Positions 47,494 to 57,664 of a stretch of 64,000 nucleotides of DNA are shown here, piece after piece. How positions within the stretch are numbered: the first letter of the stretch is position 1; each line of letters begins with the position of its first letter. The notes beneath the pieces are model-generated. The model saw only the letters and a list, made by a program, of their open reading frames with translations, did not search any database and had not been told where the DNA came from. Origin of the DNA: Typhlomys cinereus. Taxonomy: Eukaryota > Chordata > Mammalia > Rodentia > Platacanthomyidae. Location: contig JALPQD010000405.1 of NCBI GenBank assembly GCA_023101885.1, forward strand, positions 1,886,722 through 1,950,721, in the 5' to 3' direction. Position numbers and translations under genes: made by a program.

Positions 47494-47760
47494 TGCTGGA
47501 GAGATGGCTCACAGGTTAAGCCTCTGTCTTGCTAGCAGAAGAACCTAAGTTCAGACCCCAAATCTCACCTAAAACCATTGAGCAGAAATATCAGCAGCCT
47601 GTATTTTCAGCCCTAGAAGGCAAAACTTGGGAAACTCCAGAACAAAGTGAAAAGGGGGTAGAACAACCCAGGATTCCCTAAGTCAGCCATGGGCCTCCAC
47701 ATGTACACACAGTGTCCTCTTCTACATACACCCACACCTGGAAAGAGAAGAGTACGGAAG
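47494..47760 (+). repeat. tRNA-headed SINE, older subfamily
   Basis: 'gtgctggagagatggctcac' to 'cacacagtgtcctcttctac'. The tail runs into a purine-rich GA tract to about 47835. Confidence 0.85.
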
Positions 47761-47835
47761 AGGAGAGGAGAGGAGGGGAGAAAGGAAGAGAGAGAAGAAG
47801 AGAGAGAGAGGAAGGGAGGGAGGGAAGAAGGTAGG
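47745..47835 (+). repeat. GA-rich purine tract
   Basis: About 90 nt of almost pure A/G (GAGAGGAGAGGAGGGGAG and similar). Confidence 0.9.
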
Positions 47836-47839
47836 AGGA

Positions 47840-47990
47840 TGGTATTACTGAGCCACATGGAAGAGTTCCATGATCCTAGCATCTAGAAGATGGAGGTAGG
47901 AGGATCAACAGTGAAAGGTCATCATCCTCAGCTGCACACTGAGTTTGAAGCAGTCTGGGCAACTTGAGACCCTGTCCCCAAAAAGAAACA
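47840..47990 (+). repeat. B1-like SINE
   Basis: 'gatggaggtaggaggatcaa' to 'cttgagaccctgtccccaaa'. Confidence 0.65.
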
Positions 47991-48119
47991 TGACATTACT
48001 ATTGATTTTTGAGTGGAATAACAGTATGGTAGTTATATAACATTAAAGTTAAGTAAAAGAATATTGAAATGGCTCATGATAGAAATAATGTATTAACTTA
48101 CTTTCAAAGAAATATGTAC

Positions 48120-48300
48120 AAGTTAGAGTGGAAGCTTAGTGGCACAGTGCTTGCCTAATACACATAAGATGCTCTAAATTCAATCCCTAGTGCGAGGGTG
48201 GGAGGGAGAAAGAAAATACAGCAGGATTTAGAAGTATAACTCAGTAATACAGGGCTCACCTAGCATGGCCAAGATCTTGGAGTTGATATACAGGAAAATT
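48120..48300 (+). repeat. ID/B4-like tRNA-related fragments
   Basis: 'agtggcacagtgcttgccta' with 'ctctaaattcaatccctagt', then a second decayed copy ('taactcagtaatacagggct'). Confidence 0.5.
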
Positions 48301-49249
48301 GGGGGGGGGGATATGGCAAGCCTTATGTAAAAATTGTTTGATGAAAATTGTACAACAGGTAATCACTGCAAATTTTTTTCAACTTTTCTGTTCAATAAAC
48401 TTTATACAATTAAATCTGGTAAAGAAAGGCAAGCCTGGACTTGGATTGCTGAGACAGGAAGACAGACATGAGTTCATGAGTTGAATCCAGCCTGTTACAA
48501 TCTTATTTTGTCTTAAAAAAAAAAAGGTGGGGTGTGTGTGTGCGCATTGCAAATTTTCACTATCTGATCCCAATACATGTCTATCTGTCAGCTACACAAT
48601 GCACTCTCGATTTAATCTTAGCCACAACAGGGATAAACAAAATTTAAAAAAAAACAACCCACAGTTCTAAAATATTCAAGGCCATGGCAATCTTTACAAT
48701 CTTACAATTTTCCATCTTTACAATTTTAGTAAAACAGTAAATTCAGAAACATCCAATGAAACGTCAACACATTTCAGAAGACAAAGTACTAGCCTCGAAA
48801 AAGATAAGAAAGAATCAACTGTGGTAAAATATTTTGTTTGCATGGCAATTTGGGGGCATCCTAAACAGGTAAAATGTAAACACAGTTAAGATTTCAGGGC
48901 TAAAATCAATTCTCAAATACAAATACAACTCAGCTTTGCTCACTTTCCTAGAAAAAAATTAAATGTATAGTTTTGCCCACTTTTTGGCCATAAACAATCC
49001 TTTTTTAATCTCATCTGCCAACCTCCAATAAATTTCCATGTTAAAAGCTAGAATGTAAAGGCCTTACTGCATTTTGTTGCTATGGCCGTGGGAAATTTCT
49101 GGAAACTAAGACTTTTCAGACTAGCTAGCCACCATTTAAATATATATATATATAATTGAATACAGTAGGACCTAGATCAAGAAGCATTTGATGACATCGT
49201 TCATAAAACTGATTTCCTCTTCCTACCAAATTCTAGATATAAGGATGGG

Positions 49250-49375
49250 GGGAGGGCAGGCTAGATGACAGACTGGCAAGCCCAGCACTAGGAGGCAAGA
49301 GAAAGAAAAAGTTCGAAACCAGCCAGGGCAACAGAGAACTGTCTCAAAAAACAAACAAACAAACAAACAAAAAAA
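49250..49375 (+). repeat. B1-like SINE
   Basis: 'aagcccagcactaggaggca' to 'agaactgtctcaaaaaacaa'. It is the last repeat before the CpG island. Confidence 0.65.
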
Positions 49376-49549
49376 TAGAAATCACATGTATCTAAAGACC
49401 TGAATTTTAAAATAACCTAGATGTCCCTCATTTGAGTCCCTCGCCCAAACAGATGCTTTTGTCTCCAGTGCCCCCAAAACTAATTTCCTTTTTCCTATGT
49501 ATCGATTTCTGCAAAATGCAAAAACCATAAGCGAAATGTGGCTGGAAGA

Positions 49550-50480
49550 AGAAAGGTGCGTGGAAGGCCCCGGCCCCCGCCCCCAACCTCCGCGTACCCG
49601 AGTGTGGCACCTAGACTGCTGCCCTCCTACCTGCGCGTCCTCGCGGCCCACCCTGCCCGACTCGGGTCGCCCCTAACTGCGCATCCAACCCATTTCAGGA
49701 CCCTGCGAACTGGGGGAGGCGCCGCTGGCACGGCTGGCACAAGCTCGACCCAACCCTTCGCCGCCGACCACCGTGGCCAATGTCCCGGCGGGGGAAAGGT
49801 CCTCGAACCTAAAACAGGGCGAAGCGAGCTCCCCACTATTGTCCGAGCCCGATGCTTGCTTGTTTGCATGGATGCCCCGATGTGAAGCACCGAGCCAGCT
49901 CAGATCACAGCCCCCCCCGTCCCCACCGTCCCGCGGAACCCGCCCTCGGGGCTGCGCCGCGCCCCCTCCCTCGCGCGCCCCCGGCTGAGCGCCCACGGAC
50001 ACGGCCGCCGAGGAACAGGTCGCCACGAGGCCCCACCACGCTCGTTCCTCACCTGCTCCGCGGCGGCGTCCCCCGACATGGCCTCCGAGGACTGCGACGT
50101 GCGCGCCGGCCGCCCACGCGAGGCTAGAGGAAGAAGAGGTAACGCTAACGCCCGGCCGCCCCCAAACCAGCCGAGCGGACCCCCTGCCCAGCGGCGTCGG
50201 ACCGGCGACGAAAAGCGCCACCGCCCACTCGGCTATGAATTAAAATGGCTGCGCCCCAGCCGGCCGGAGGGGGGGTGTGTGGAACTTCCGGAGTCACGCG
50301 ATGAACTTCCGGGGCAGTGGGCGGGGCTGAGAGAGGCGACTCCTCAGGGCGCCTGCGCAGACCTATTCGACTGTAGCTCTGGGGCATGCGCTGACGTCAC
50401 GGCCCGGGGCTGGTGACGCCGCTGCCCGCCACGCTCAGCCGTGCTGGGAAGACGCAGCGTATTGGTTTGGAAGCTCGCGC
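49550..50480. promoter_or_regulatory. CSTF3: CpG island and CSTF3 promoter, probably bidirectional
   Basis: An abrupt GC-rich, CpG-rich block in an otherwise AT-rich window, containing exon 1 and its upstream region. Factor-like sites above the start codon are YY1-like AAAATGGCTGC (50242-50252), two ETS motifs ACTTCCGG (50284-50291 and 50305-50312), an Sp1 GC box GGGCGGGGC (50319-50327), NRF1-like GGCGCCTGCGCAG (50348-50360), a palindromic CRE TGACGTCA (50392-50399) and ATTGG (50461-50465, an inverted CCAAT box). No TATA box is evident, as expected for a housekeeping gene. Motif function is inferred. Confidence 0.88.
50053..50079 (-). CDS. CSTF3: CSTF3 coding exon 1 (residues 1-9)
   Basis: The start codon ATG (50079-50077) opens MSGDAAAEQ, followed by GTGAGG. 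Exon 2 continues AAEYVPEK, exactly the order in CstF-77. The usual mammalian start is MSGDGATEQ, so positions 5 and 7 differ here (both Ala), in a GC-rich low-constraint stretch. Only the coding part is given; the 5' UTR lies above 50079. Confidence 0.93.
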
Positions 50481-51091
50481 GCTGCTCGGAATTTAATCCC
50501 GAAATTGTGGACCCCGCGTCCTCCTACTGGAAGCCCGACTGCCAATCATTTTCAGCTCAGGCCGACTGGCCGTGTTAGGAGCGGTCCTGGGTTCAGTGCC
50601 TCCCTTATTTGGAACACAGGGAGTCAGCGAAGCTTCCCGTGGGCCCTAGCTAGTGTTTTTTTTTTTTCTTTTCCTGGAGGGCGGGAAAGGGACACATCTT
50701 GCCAAAAATAACTTTTCTTGTCACCATTCCCTTTTGTGACCGTAAGACCCGGATTTTCATCTTTCGACGAAATGGAGGTAGTATGTAGAAACCAGACTCA
50801 TCTTTTCACCTGATGAATAACTTCTCTGGGTTTCATCTTCCTTGCCTGAACATAGGAATTAATAATAGTCCCCGCGGCTTAAATAAAACATTAAGAAACT
50901 GGAACAGTACCTTGCTTAATCGAAGATTGCGGAAAATCAAGTCTTCTCAAACATTTTCCATTCAAGAATCATAGGTAAGATGGATCCATCCATCCATCTC
51001 AAACTATTCAATAGCTTCTTCTCAGTCCCTGAACTCATATTTCCTTCCACCTTCCTCTTCAAGTGATCAGCCACATAAAAGATGTGTATTG

Positions 51092-51235
51092 TAGGCTGGA
51101 GATATGACTCAGGGGTTAAAACCTTTGCCACCAAAGCAGGAGGACTTGAGTTCTGCTAGATCAGAACCAGAACACAGACTGGAAAAACTATACATTACTC
51201 CACCATAAAAATGTTACTGACTGGTAGGATCAGAA
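51092..51235 (+). repeat. tRNA-headed SINE, decayed
   Basis: 'aggctggagatatgactcag', 'ggggttaaaacctttgccac', then a poorly conserved body. Confidence 0.65.
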
Positions 51236-51344
51236 TTCCAGCAGAAGGAGGACTATCTGATGGTCAAGATCACCATTTGATACACATTAATTTGGAAGCC
51301 AGTATGAGATACAAGAGAAAAAAAGTTCAAATAATATAATGAGG

Positions 51345-51475
51345 GTCAGAGAGAGAGCTCCGTGGGAATAAAAGTCCTGCGCAAAAGCCTGGTGACCCTG
51401 AGTGTAATCCCCACAACTGTGGTGGAAGGAAGTAGTGACTTCTGAAAGTTGCCCTCTGACCTTTCTTCCCCCATT
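51345..51475 (+). repeat. B3/B2-type SINE
   Basis: 'gggtcagagagagagctccg', 'gtaatccccacaactgtggt' and 'gaaagttgccctctgacctt'. Confidence 0.7.
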
Positions 51476-51589
51476 TCAACTAAACCAAATGTTAGAAATA
51501 ATCCAATAAATTCCTATCTGTGTGCCTACCACTTAGATCTAGAAATTGACATTTTGGTACATATGCTTTCTCAGTTGTGTGGTTGTTTT

Positions 51590-51720
51590 GTGGTTGTTAC
51601 TGTTGTTGACTTTTTGGACCAAGTCTCAGTATGTAACCCTGAATGCCCTGGAACTTGTGAGGATCCTGTCTCAACTGCCATAAATGCCGTAATCTATTCA
51701 TTCAGGCAAGATCATGCAAG
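51590..51720 (-). repeat. B1-like SINE, decayed
   Basis: 'accaagtctcagtatgtaac' and 'tgccctggaacttgtgagga', antisense to B1. Confidence 0.55.
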
Positions 51721-51759
51721 ACACCACTTAGAAATTTTGAATAGCTCTCCCTGAAAGCT

Positions 51760-52660
51760 TTATTATGCTGGACCTCTGAGCTGACTGACTCGTGTGAAAT
51801 TTGGCCCCAAACAAGGGAATTATTATAGGTTTTATATAGATATTGGGACCAAGGGGCAGACAGAGGCTAAGGCAGGATTAGAGCAGCTATGCTAGGATGG
51901 GTCTCTAAAGTCTTTGAAGGTCTTTGGAATTCCAGAAGCCCATCCCCCACTGCTGGGTTCACCCTGAAGGAATCCCCTGCTGAGGAACTGAATCTAATCC
52001 TCCCAGAGATAAAACGGAAAAATTTCCTATGTTATGCAAATGATCATATCCAACAAACAACTTGGTCTCTAACCCCATGTGGGCCCAGGAGCAACTGGGT
52101 TGGGCCCTAATAGGAGCTAACTAATGAGAAAAAGCCAGTTTTCCAGGCTTGCTAGGTGTATAAATATGCCTGACCCTGGCAGCCATCTTTGGCGCCTTAA
52201 CCCTTCATGGTACTCTCTGAGTGCCACAAGTTTTTTCTAGCTCCTTGCTTCTCATGGATTCCATGCCTGGGGTCCATGAGTTCTCCAAGGCGCCCTAACC
52301 CCTCATGGCACTCCACGTCTGGAGTCCATGAGTTCCAGCCTTTCCTCTAAAAAACTCTTAACCTTAATCCTCTACAAGTGTTCTGGTTTCAATCTTTGAC
52401 TTCCAGACACAAGAACTGTGCAACATTGGGACCCTGTAACATTTGGCAGGACTGTTCCTGCAACATTTGGCGACCCAGATGGGACTATCTTATATCATTT
52501 GGCCCGCAGATGGGACATTCGAACAGAGGAAAAGATTGTTCCTGCAACAGAAGTCAACAAAGGCAATAAGGAAAAAGGAAACAGTTCTTGCTTTTTCAGT
52601 CACAGTGAGCAGTCTGTGTATCTCATGGATTATAGATCACAACAGCATCCTAATCTTTTA
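51760..52660 (+). mobile_element. LTR-retroelement remnant, probable LTR plus leader
   Basis: A plus-strand LTR-like layout: TATAAATA at 52159-52166, a U5-like pyrimidine-rich region, and an end near ...CCTGTAACA (52441) or ...TGCAACA (52464). The second candidate end is followed by TTTGGCGACCCAGATGGGAC, which resembles a retroviral primer-binding site. A block of about 97 bp is imperfectly duplicated inside ('ggcgccttaacccttcatgg' near 52190 and 'ggcgccctaacccctcatgg' near 52288). Boundaries are uncertain and no gag, pol or env coding is seen. Confidence 0.55.
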
Positions 52661-52741
52661 TCCTAAATCTTGGCCGATCTGTTTGGGATCCTGAGATGGC
52701 AAAATCTGCAGTTGTGGGATTGTCTTCAAAGCAGAATTTCT

Positions 52742-53020
52742 TTTTTTTTTTTTTATTCAATTGTGCGTGTGTGCGTATGTATGTGTGCATGTGAGTGTGT
52801 GTATGTGTGTGTGTGTAGAACCACGGACGAATTCGGGAACCACCATGGACGCCTCCACCTCCTTCTGCCCCGGGATTCACAGGCTCCGCCCTACCAGGAC
52901 CAGAAGCGCAGGCCGCCCCCGCTTCCGCCCGGCATCTATACATGGGGTCTAGGATCCAAACTCAGAACCTTCTGCCTGCAAGGCAGAGGCTTAATCCCTG
53001 AGCCACCTCTCCAGCCCCCC
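52742..53020 (-). repeat. tRNA-headed SINE, younger subfamily, with 14-bp target-site duplication
   Basis: AAAGCAGAATTTCT occurs at 52728-52741 and 53021-53034. A complete minus-strand copy, reading 'gaaccacggacgaattcggg' on the plus strand. Confidence 0.93.
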
Positions 53021-53679
53021 AAAGCAGAATTTCTTAACAAGTGCCAAACTGTAGTTCTTAGCTAGGTAGGTGTTTCTATTGTAACTATTTCTGATTAGCT
53101 GAAAAATGTATATACATTTCTGACTACATGACTACTACAGTATTACAGGGGTGTGACACTTCCCCCTGCAGTTTCCGGGTTTTATTTTTATTTATTTATT
53201 TATTTATTTTGCAAAATGATTCCAAAATGTGTTTTCTAAAAATAAATTTTGGGGATTAGGCTACACCTCACCTCCTGTTTCCCTAGTGACACTAAAATCT
53301 TGGTCTCCACCCTTAAGTTAATCAGATGGGTCCTTCATGGGATTTTCCCCTAACCCACCCCACCCCCATGTCCAGGGAATTTGATCTCCTGATGGCACAC
53401 CAAAAAGATGAGAGGAGTCTGCCTTGCCCTTCCAAAAAGTGTCCACTGTTGCTCTTGCCGCTAGCTCTCACCCTTTTTGCAACCTCTCATTCTCTTAGTA
53501 AGACATGGAACCAAAACATGTAGGAACTGTCTACATGTGACTTGTGAGCCATTTTCTGGAATGATAAGTGGACTGGCACTACCAACTAACATTTGCCGAT
53601 CTGGGCATCCTGTCCTCATGCTTGCGCATAAGTGGTTACCTGTGGAACCATCTTCCCAGTCCTGTCTTTTGTTTTTGAG

Positions 53680-53810
53680 AGAGACTCCCACTGTAGTCCA
53701 GGCTGGTCTAGAACTCACTCTGTAGCTCAGGCTGGCTGCAATCTCACAATCTTCCTGTCTTGAAGGCCTCAGGTGCTAGGATCAAAGGTGTGAGCCACCT
53801 TGCCCCATTT
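53680..53810 (-). repeat. B1-like SINE
   Basis: 'gagagactcccactgtagtc', 'caggctggtctagaactcac' and 'aaaggtgtgagccacctt', antisense to B1. Confidence 0.75.
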
Positions 53811-53865
53811 TTTTTTTTTAAGGATTTTATTGCAAAATAAAGCAGGGAAAGGGAGGGTACTATGC

Positions 53866-54198
53866 TTATTTATTTTTTACTTTTGTATGTGTGTCTTGTG
53901 TGTGTGTGTGTGTGTGTGTATCTTCTCTGTGTATGTGTCTGTGTGTATCAGAGGACACTGTGCCTGTGGAGGTCCAAGAGTGACTTGGAGAATCACCTTC
54001 AATTGTTTCTGTCTCCTCTGCTTTGCTCTGGAGTTTCCCAGGATTTGCCTTTCAGGAAAGAAAGTACAGGCCACTGCCATTTCCTGCTGGCATTTTGTTG
54101 TCGTCGTTGTTGTTGTTTTACATGGGACCCATGATCCGAATTCAGGACCTTCTGCTTGCAAGGCAGAGGCTTAACTCCTGAGCCATTTCTCTGCCCCC
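53866..54198 (-). repeat. tRNA-headed SINE, older subfamily
   Basis: Antisense reading with a (TG)n-rich 3' end, 'cacctccaattg'-type middle, an internal (TTG)n expansion near 54095-54118, and 'aactcctgagccatttctct'. Confidence 0.87.
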
Positions 54199-54239
54199 AA
54201 GGGTACTATGTTTTATAGATGGAGGGTCAAGAGAAATGT

Positions 54240-54770
54240 TTCCTGGTCATTTATTTCTTAAACTATTTTTTATACATGCGGGATACAACATGATGGTTTG
54301 AGATACATATAGTTGCTGTGGCTAAGTAAATTAATATATCCTTCATTTTAGTTCTCTTTTCTTTTTAGTGACAAAAGCACCTAAAGTCTACTCTTGTAGC
54401 AGAAATCTCAAGTATTGTGCAATATTAGTACAGTCCTCGTGTTGCATATTAGATCCCGAGTCTCCTTCAGGGCTAGTGAGATGGCCTACTCATTTGATCC
54501 CAAGAATCCACATGAAGAAAGAAGACAATCGACTTCCAAAAACTGTCCTCCCACCTCCACATGCACGCGATTGCACCTAGTCTTTCTCTTTCTTTTTCAA
54601 ATAAATTAATGGCCACCCTAGACTCATTCATCCTTATTTGTACCATTGACCTACATCCCTCCTGTCCTTTCAGCTTTTACATGCTACTACATTCTTCCCA
54701 CGACTGCATGATTTTTGTCCTCCTCTCTTCTGCTTCTTGTTTTCTTTTGTTTAGGTGACGTATGTTTGTT
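54240..54770 (-). mobile_element. Old L1 3' UTR fragment, minus strand, split by a SINE
   Basis: Antisense L1 3' UTR text: 'gatacaacatgatggtttga', 'aaagcacctaaagtctactc', 'agtcctcgtgttgcatatta', continuing after the SINE as 'tccttatttgtaccattgac'. It matches the order known from ancient mammalian L1 3' ends. Confidence 0.75.
54471..54605 (+). repeat. B3/B2-type SINE inside L1
   Basis: 'gggctagtgagatggcctac', 'aagacaatcgacttccaaaa' and 'tcctcccacctccacatgca'. Confidence 0.7.
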
Positions 54771-54779
54771 CCTTTGTTT

Positions 54780-54915
54780 GTTTAGAAGAGTCTATGCTCC
54801 AGCTGTCCTAAAGCTCGCTGTGTAGACCAGGCAGGCCTTGAACTTGTTGAGATCTTCCTGCCTCTAGCTCCAGAGTACTGGGATCAGAAGTGTGTGTCAC
54901 CACACTTGACTTACC
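54780..54915 (-). repeat. B1-like SINE
   Basis: 'gctcgctgtgtagaccaggc', 'aggccttgaacttgttgaga' and 'actgggatcagaagtgtgtg', antisense to B1. Confidence 0.75.
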
Positions 54916-55407
54916 CGGTTCAAAACCAGACACAGTCCTGGTACAATGCTGCAGAGCGACAGGTGAGACAAGCTTGTACAGAATGAAGGAGGGATGCAGC
55001 TAATCCAGCAGACAGAATGGCTTGAGTACAGGTGCCGGGGTGACTGTGAGGTGCATGCACAGAAACTTTGTGAAGTCCCTTCTGATTACTTCCAGTGTCT
55101 CCAATAGTCCCAAGCAGATCAACAGCTGAGCTTAAGTTTTGGAGAGGGAGGTTTGAAGAGAAGCAGGGAAGGCATTGAAATGAAGAGATGGGCGACAGTG
55201 GGGATAACTGACTAGAGATGGAGGAGGATTGCTGCAGGTTGCTCTGGGCTTGTGGTCATGGACTTAAGTGAGGCAGCCACCCTGGCTGTGTGTTTTGCTC
55301 TAGTCATGTTCAGCTGCACATGTGCATTTAAGGAACAGCAGGGGAGAAGCAGATTTAGCCAGGTTTTCAAGTGAATTCAAGAATGCAAAAGACAGAAAAG
55401 AGAGCTG

Positions 55408-55550
55408 AGGGCTGGAGGGATGGCTGGGAGATTAAAGCCTTTGCCTCACGAAAGGACCTGAGTTCAGATCCCAGGAAGCCCATAGGGTACGTGTATGTGC
55501 TGCTCTCTCTCTCTCCCTCTCACACAAAGACAAATAAGTAAAATGTTAAA
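55408..55550 (+). repeat. B2-like SINE with (CT)n
   Basis: 'gggctggagggatggctggg', 'acctgagttcagatcccagg', then a CT-rich tail. Confidence 0.7.
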
Positions 55551-55625
55551 AAAGAGAAAGATGCCTTAATAGTAAAAGTAGAAAGTAAAGTTGTTAACTT
55601 TAGACCTCCACATGCATATATGCGT

Positions 55626-55653
55626 ACACACACACACACACACACACACACAG
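55626..55653 (+). repeat. (AC)n microsatellite
   Basis: 14 AC units, probably the tail of a decayed SINE. Confidence 0.9.
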
Positions 55654-55719
55654 CCCATGCTCATGCAAAAAATTGATAAAATATTAATGTATTTACTGAA
55701 TAAAAATAATAATGGGGGA

Positions 55720-55868
55720 CTCTTGAGATAGTTCAGTGGGTAAAGGTCTCACATGGTAGAAGAAAGAACTGATTCTCAAAATCTGCTTTCTGACAACTTC
55801 ATGAGAAATGTGGCATAATCTTTCTCTCTCTCTGTCTCTCTCTCATGCAATAAATAAATAAATATATT
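55720..55868 (+). repeat. B2-like SINE, decayed
   Basis: 'cttgagatagttcagtgggt', 'aactgattctcaaaatctgc', then (TC)n and AATAAATAAATAAA. Confidence 0.6.
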
Positions 55869-55884
55869 TAAATGCTAAAATTGG

Positions 55885-56275
55885 ACTAGGGAATGCCTTT
55901 GTGGTTAAAGGATTTGCCACACAGCAAAAGGACTATGGTTCAGGTCTCCAGATCCTATGTGAAGTTCCAAACTGGCTAGTTTTATCCGCAAGCTCCAGGT
56001 TTAATTAGAAACCCTGTCTCAAAAGAATACGGCGGGAACTGTCAACACCTGTGTTCAGTCCCCAGTGCCCACCTGGTGTGCCCACCACTACTGAAAGTTG
56101 TCCTCTGACTTCCACATTCTTCTCTCTCTCCTTCCTCTTCTCTCTTACACAAATAAAGTATTCCAAAAATAATAATAAGGTGGAAGAGCAGTGGAGAATG
56201 ATTCCCAGTATCAACCTCTGGTTTCCATTCATGCACACACCTACACCCCCCCATACACCTACATACAGGCAAACA
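55885..56275 (+). repeat. B3-like SINE interrupted by another SINE
   Basis: B3 parts 'gcaagctccaggtttaatta' and 'gaatgattcccagtatcaac' lie on either side of an inserted tRNA-related piece at about 56030-56170 ('gaaagttgtcctctgacttc'). Confidence 0.65.
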
Positions 56276-56640
56276 TGTCTACACAGAGGCACACACTGCC
56301 CCCACATGCAAATGAAAATGAAAAAGATAAAATTATTACAAGTTGACATAAATTACATACATTTATGAAAAATAACTTTCCCCAAACAAAAAGTCCAGTG
56401 AGAAGAGCAGCATTTTCCAATGCCCTCCAGTAGCTGGCTTGATCGAAACAGCTTCATTCCCACACTGCTTCTGAATTTAATATATTCCTGTGGCCTCTGA
56501 AAAACCCCACTGGACACGCAAGAGAGAAAGAGAGAAAAATCTAACTAGCTGAGTATAAAATGGTTTGGCTTTACAGAGACCGTGAGAGTATCTTAGGCAT
56601 TTCTGTAACCAGAGTGGCCCTTCTGCACCCAGGAGTTTTC

Positions 56641-56650
56641 TGTCTTTCTC

Positions 56651-56706
<56 letters not shown>

Positions 56707-56992
56707 ATTCTTTTCTTTCTTCTTTCTTCTTTCTTTCTTTCTTTTTTTCTTTCTTTTTTCTTCTTCTTTCTTCTCTTCTGCTTTCTTTCTTCTTTTTTTC
56801 TTTCTTTTTCTTTCTTTGTCTCTTTCCTTCCATCTTTCTTTCTTTTCTTTCTTTCTCTCTTTCCTTTCTTTCCTTCCTTCCTTCTATTTTTCTTTTTTTC
56901 TCTTTTTCTTTCTCTCTTTTTCCTTCCTCTCTCCCTCTCTTTTCCCTCCCTCCCCACCCCCCCTCCTCTTTCTCTTTTTCTTTCTTTTCCTG
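56641..56992 (+). repeat. Long (TTTC)n polypyrimidine tract
   Basis: About 350 nt of almost uninterrupted C/T, starting as clean TTTC repeats (to about 56705) and degrading to mixed T/C. No coding function; the apparent Phe/Ser-rich or Lys/Arg/Glu-rich frames in it are artefacts of the repeat. Confidence 0.97.
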
Positions 56993-57319
56993 TGAGGTGC
57001 CGGAAGCCTCTCTCATGTAAAAGTACTGCCGTGTTCCAGTTTCACAGTTTCTCTTAATGGAGGTCCAGGAACCCAGCACTTCCTTTCTGATCTCACGTGG
57101 TAGTCTGCGTCTACTCAACACCCGGGAAGCCCTGACTTAATTCAAACGTTCCTGTATTCAATAATAAGAATTCCAGAACTCAGAAGGGTGAGCCATTCCT
57201 GAGAACGGCTGGAGAAATGCCTGTAATGGTCCCATGAATCCCCCAGGGGGCAGACAAACACAATTTATACCTAATGATAAAATAAAGAGGTAAGACTACT
57301 GTTGATTTAGCTCAAAGCA

Positions 57320-57430
57320 ACTGTAGACTGGCCTTGTGGTGCAAACCCATGATCCTAACATGCCTTGATGTAAAAAGATCAGTAGTTCAAAGCCAGCGTT
57401 AGCCACCAAGTGTATCAAAAACGCAAAAGC
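57320..57430 (+). repeat. B1-like fragment
   Basis: 'ggccttgtggtgcaaaccca' and 'agttcaaagccagcgttagc'. Confidence 0.6.
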
Positions 57431-57550
57431 AAGGGCCATCGAGATAGCTCAGCTGATAAAAGTGCTTTTGCACAAACAAAACTGAATTCAATCCCTGGAA
57501 CCCACAGAAAGGGTGAAAAGAAAGGACTTCACAGAACTATTGATTTTTCC

Positions 57551-57593
<43 letters not shown>

Positions 57594-57605
57594 AAATATT
57601 TTAAA
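57431..57605 (+). repeat. B2-like SINE with (AC)n
   Basis: 'gggccatcgagatagctcag', 'gaattcaatccctggaaccc', then a pure AC run at 57553-57591 and AATAAA. Confidence 0.75.
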
Positions 57606-57664
57606 AAATAAAAAAAAAAAGAAAAGAAAAGCTATTAGAAATATTCATTGGAATTCTAAAGTAA

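Larger units (their letters stand above)
31356..50052 (-). other. CSTF3: CSTF3 intron 1 (18.7 kb)
   Basis: Donor CAG|GTGAGG lies in the CpG island and the acceptor is CCCCCTTCAG. The interior is repeat-rich: about a dozen tRNA-headed SINEs, many B1s, L1 3' ends and a solo LTR at 45656-46225. Unique-looking stretches without genes lie at about 32.75-33.18, 35.2-35.85, 36.95-37.5, 46.4-46.75, 48.0-48.45 and 48.55-49.25 kb. Confidence 0.95.
44..50079 (-). other. CSTF3: CSTF3 gene, 5' part (coding exons 1-6 and introns 1-5)
   Basis: Six minus-strand segments translate to consecutive, gap-free pieces of the N-terminus of CstF-77, each bounded by AG acceptor and GT donor dinucleotides with compatible phases. 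CstF-77 is the dimeric scaffold of the nuclear cleavage stimulation factor. It bridges CstF-64, which binds the GU-rich element downstream of poly(A) sites, and CstF-50, and it contacts CPSF during pre-mRNA 3'-end formation. The window covers residues 1-141 of about 717; the remaining HAT repeats and the C-terminal CstF-64/CstF-50 binding region lie beyond position 1. The transcription start is not visible directly; the 5' UTR must lie just above 50079, inside the CpG island. Reading frames are intact, so this is the functional gene and not a retrocopy. Confidence 0.97.

Noticed and set aside
49538..50416. Several long overlapping open frames on both strands (up to 182 codons)
   Set aside because: They fall in the CpG island, where stop codons are rare because of GC content. 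None resembles a known protein, and the only real coding part there is the 9-codon CSTF3 exon 1.
50505..50711. 68-codon open frame reading away from the promoter on the plus strand
   Set aside because: It could overlap a divergent non-coding transcript, but there is no homology or splice evidence for a protein.
56560..57121. Open frames of 128-165 codons, Phe/Ser/Leu-rich on one strand and Lys/Arg/Glu-rich on the other
   Set aside because: These are translations of the TTTC polypyrimidine repeat.
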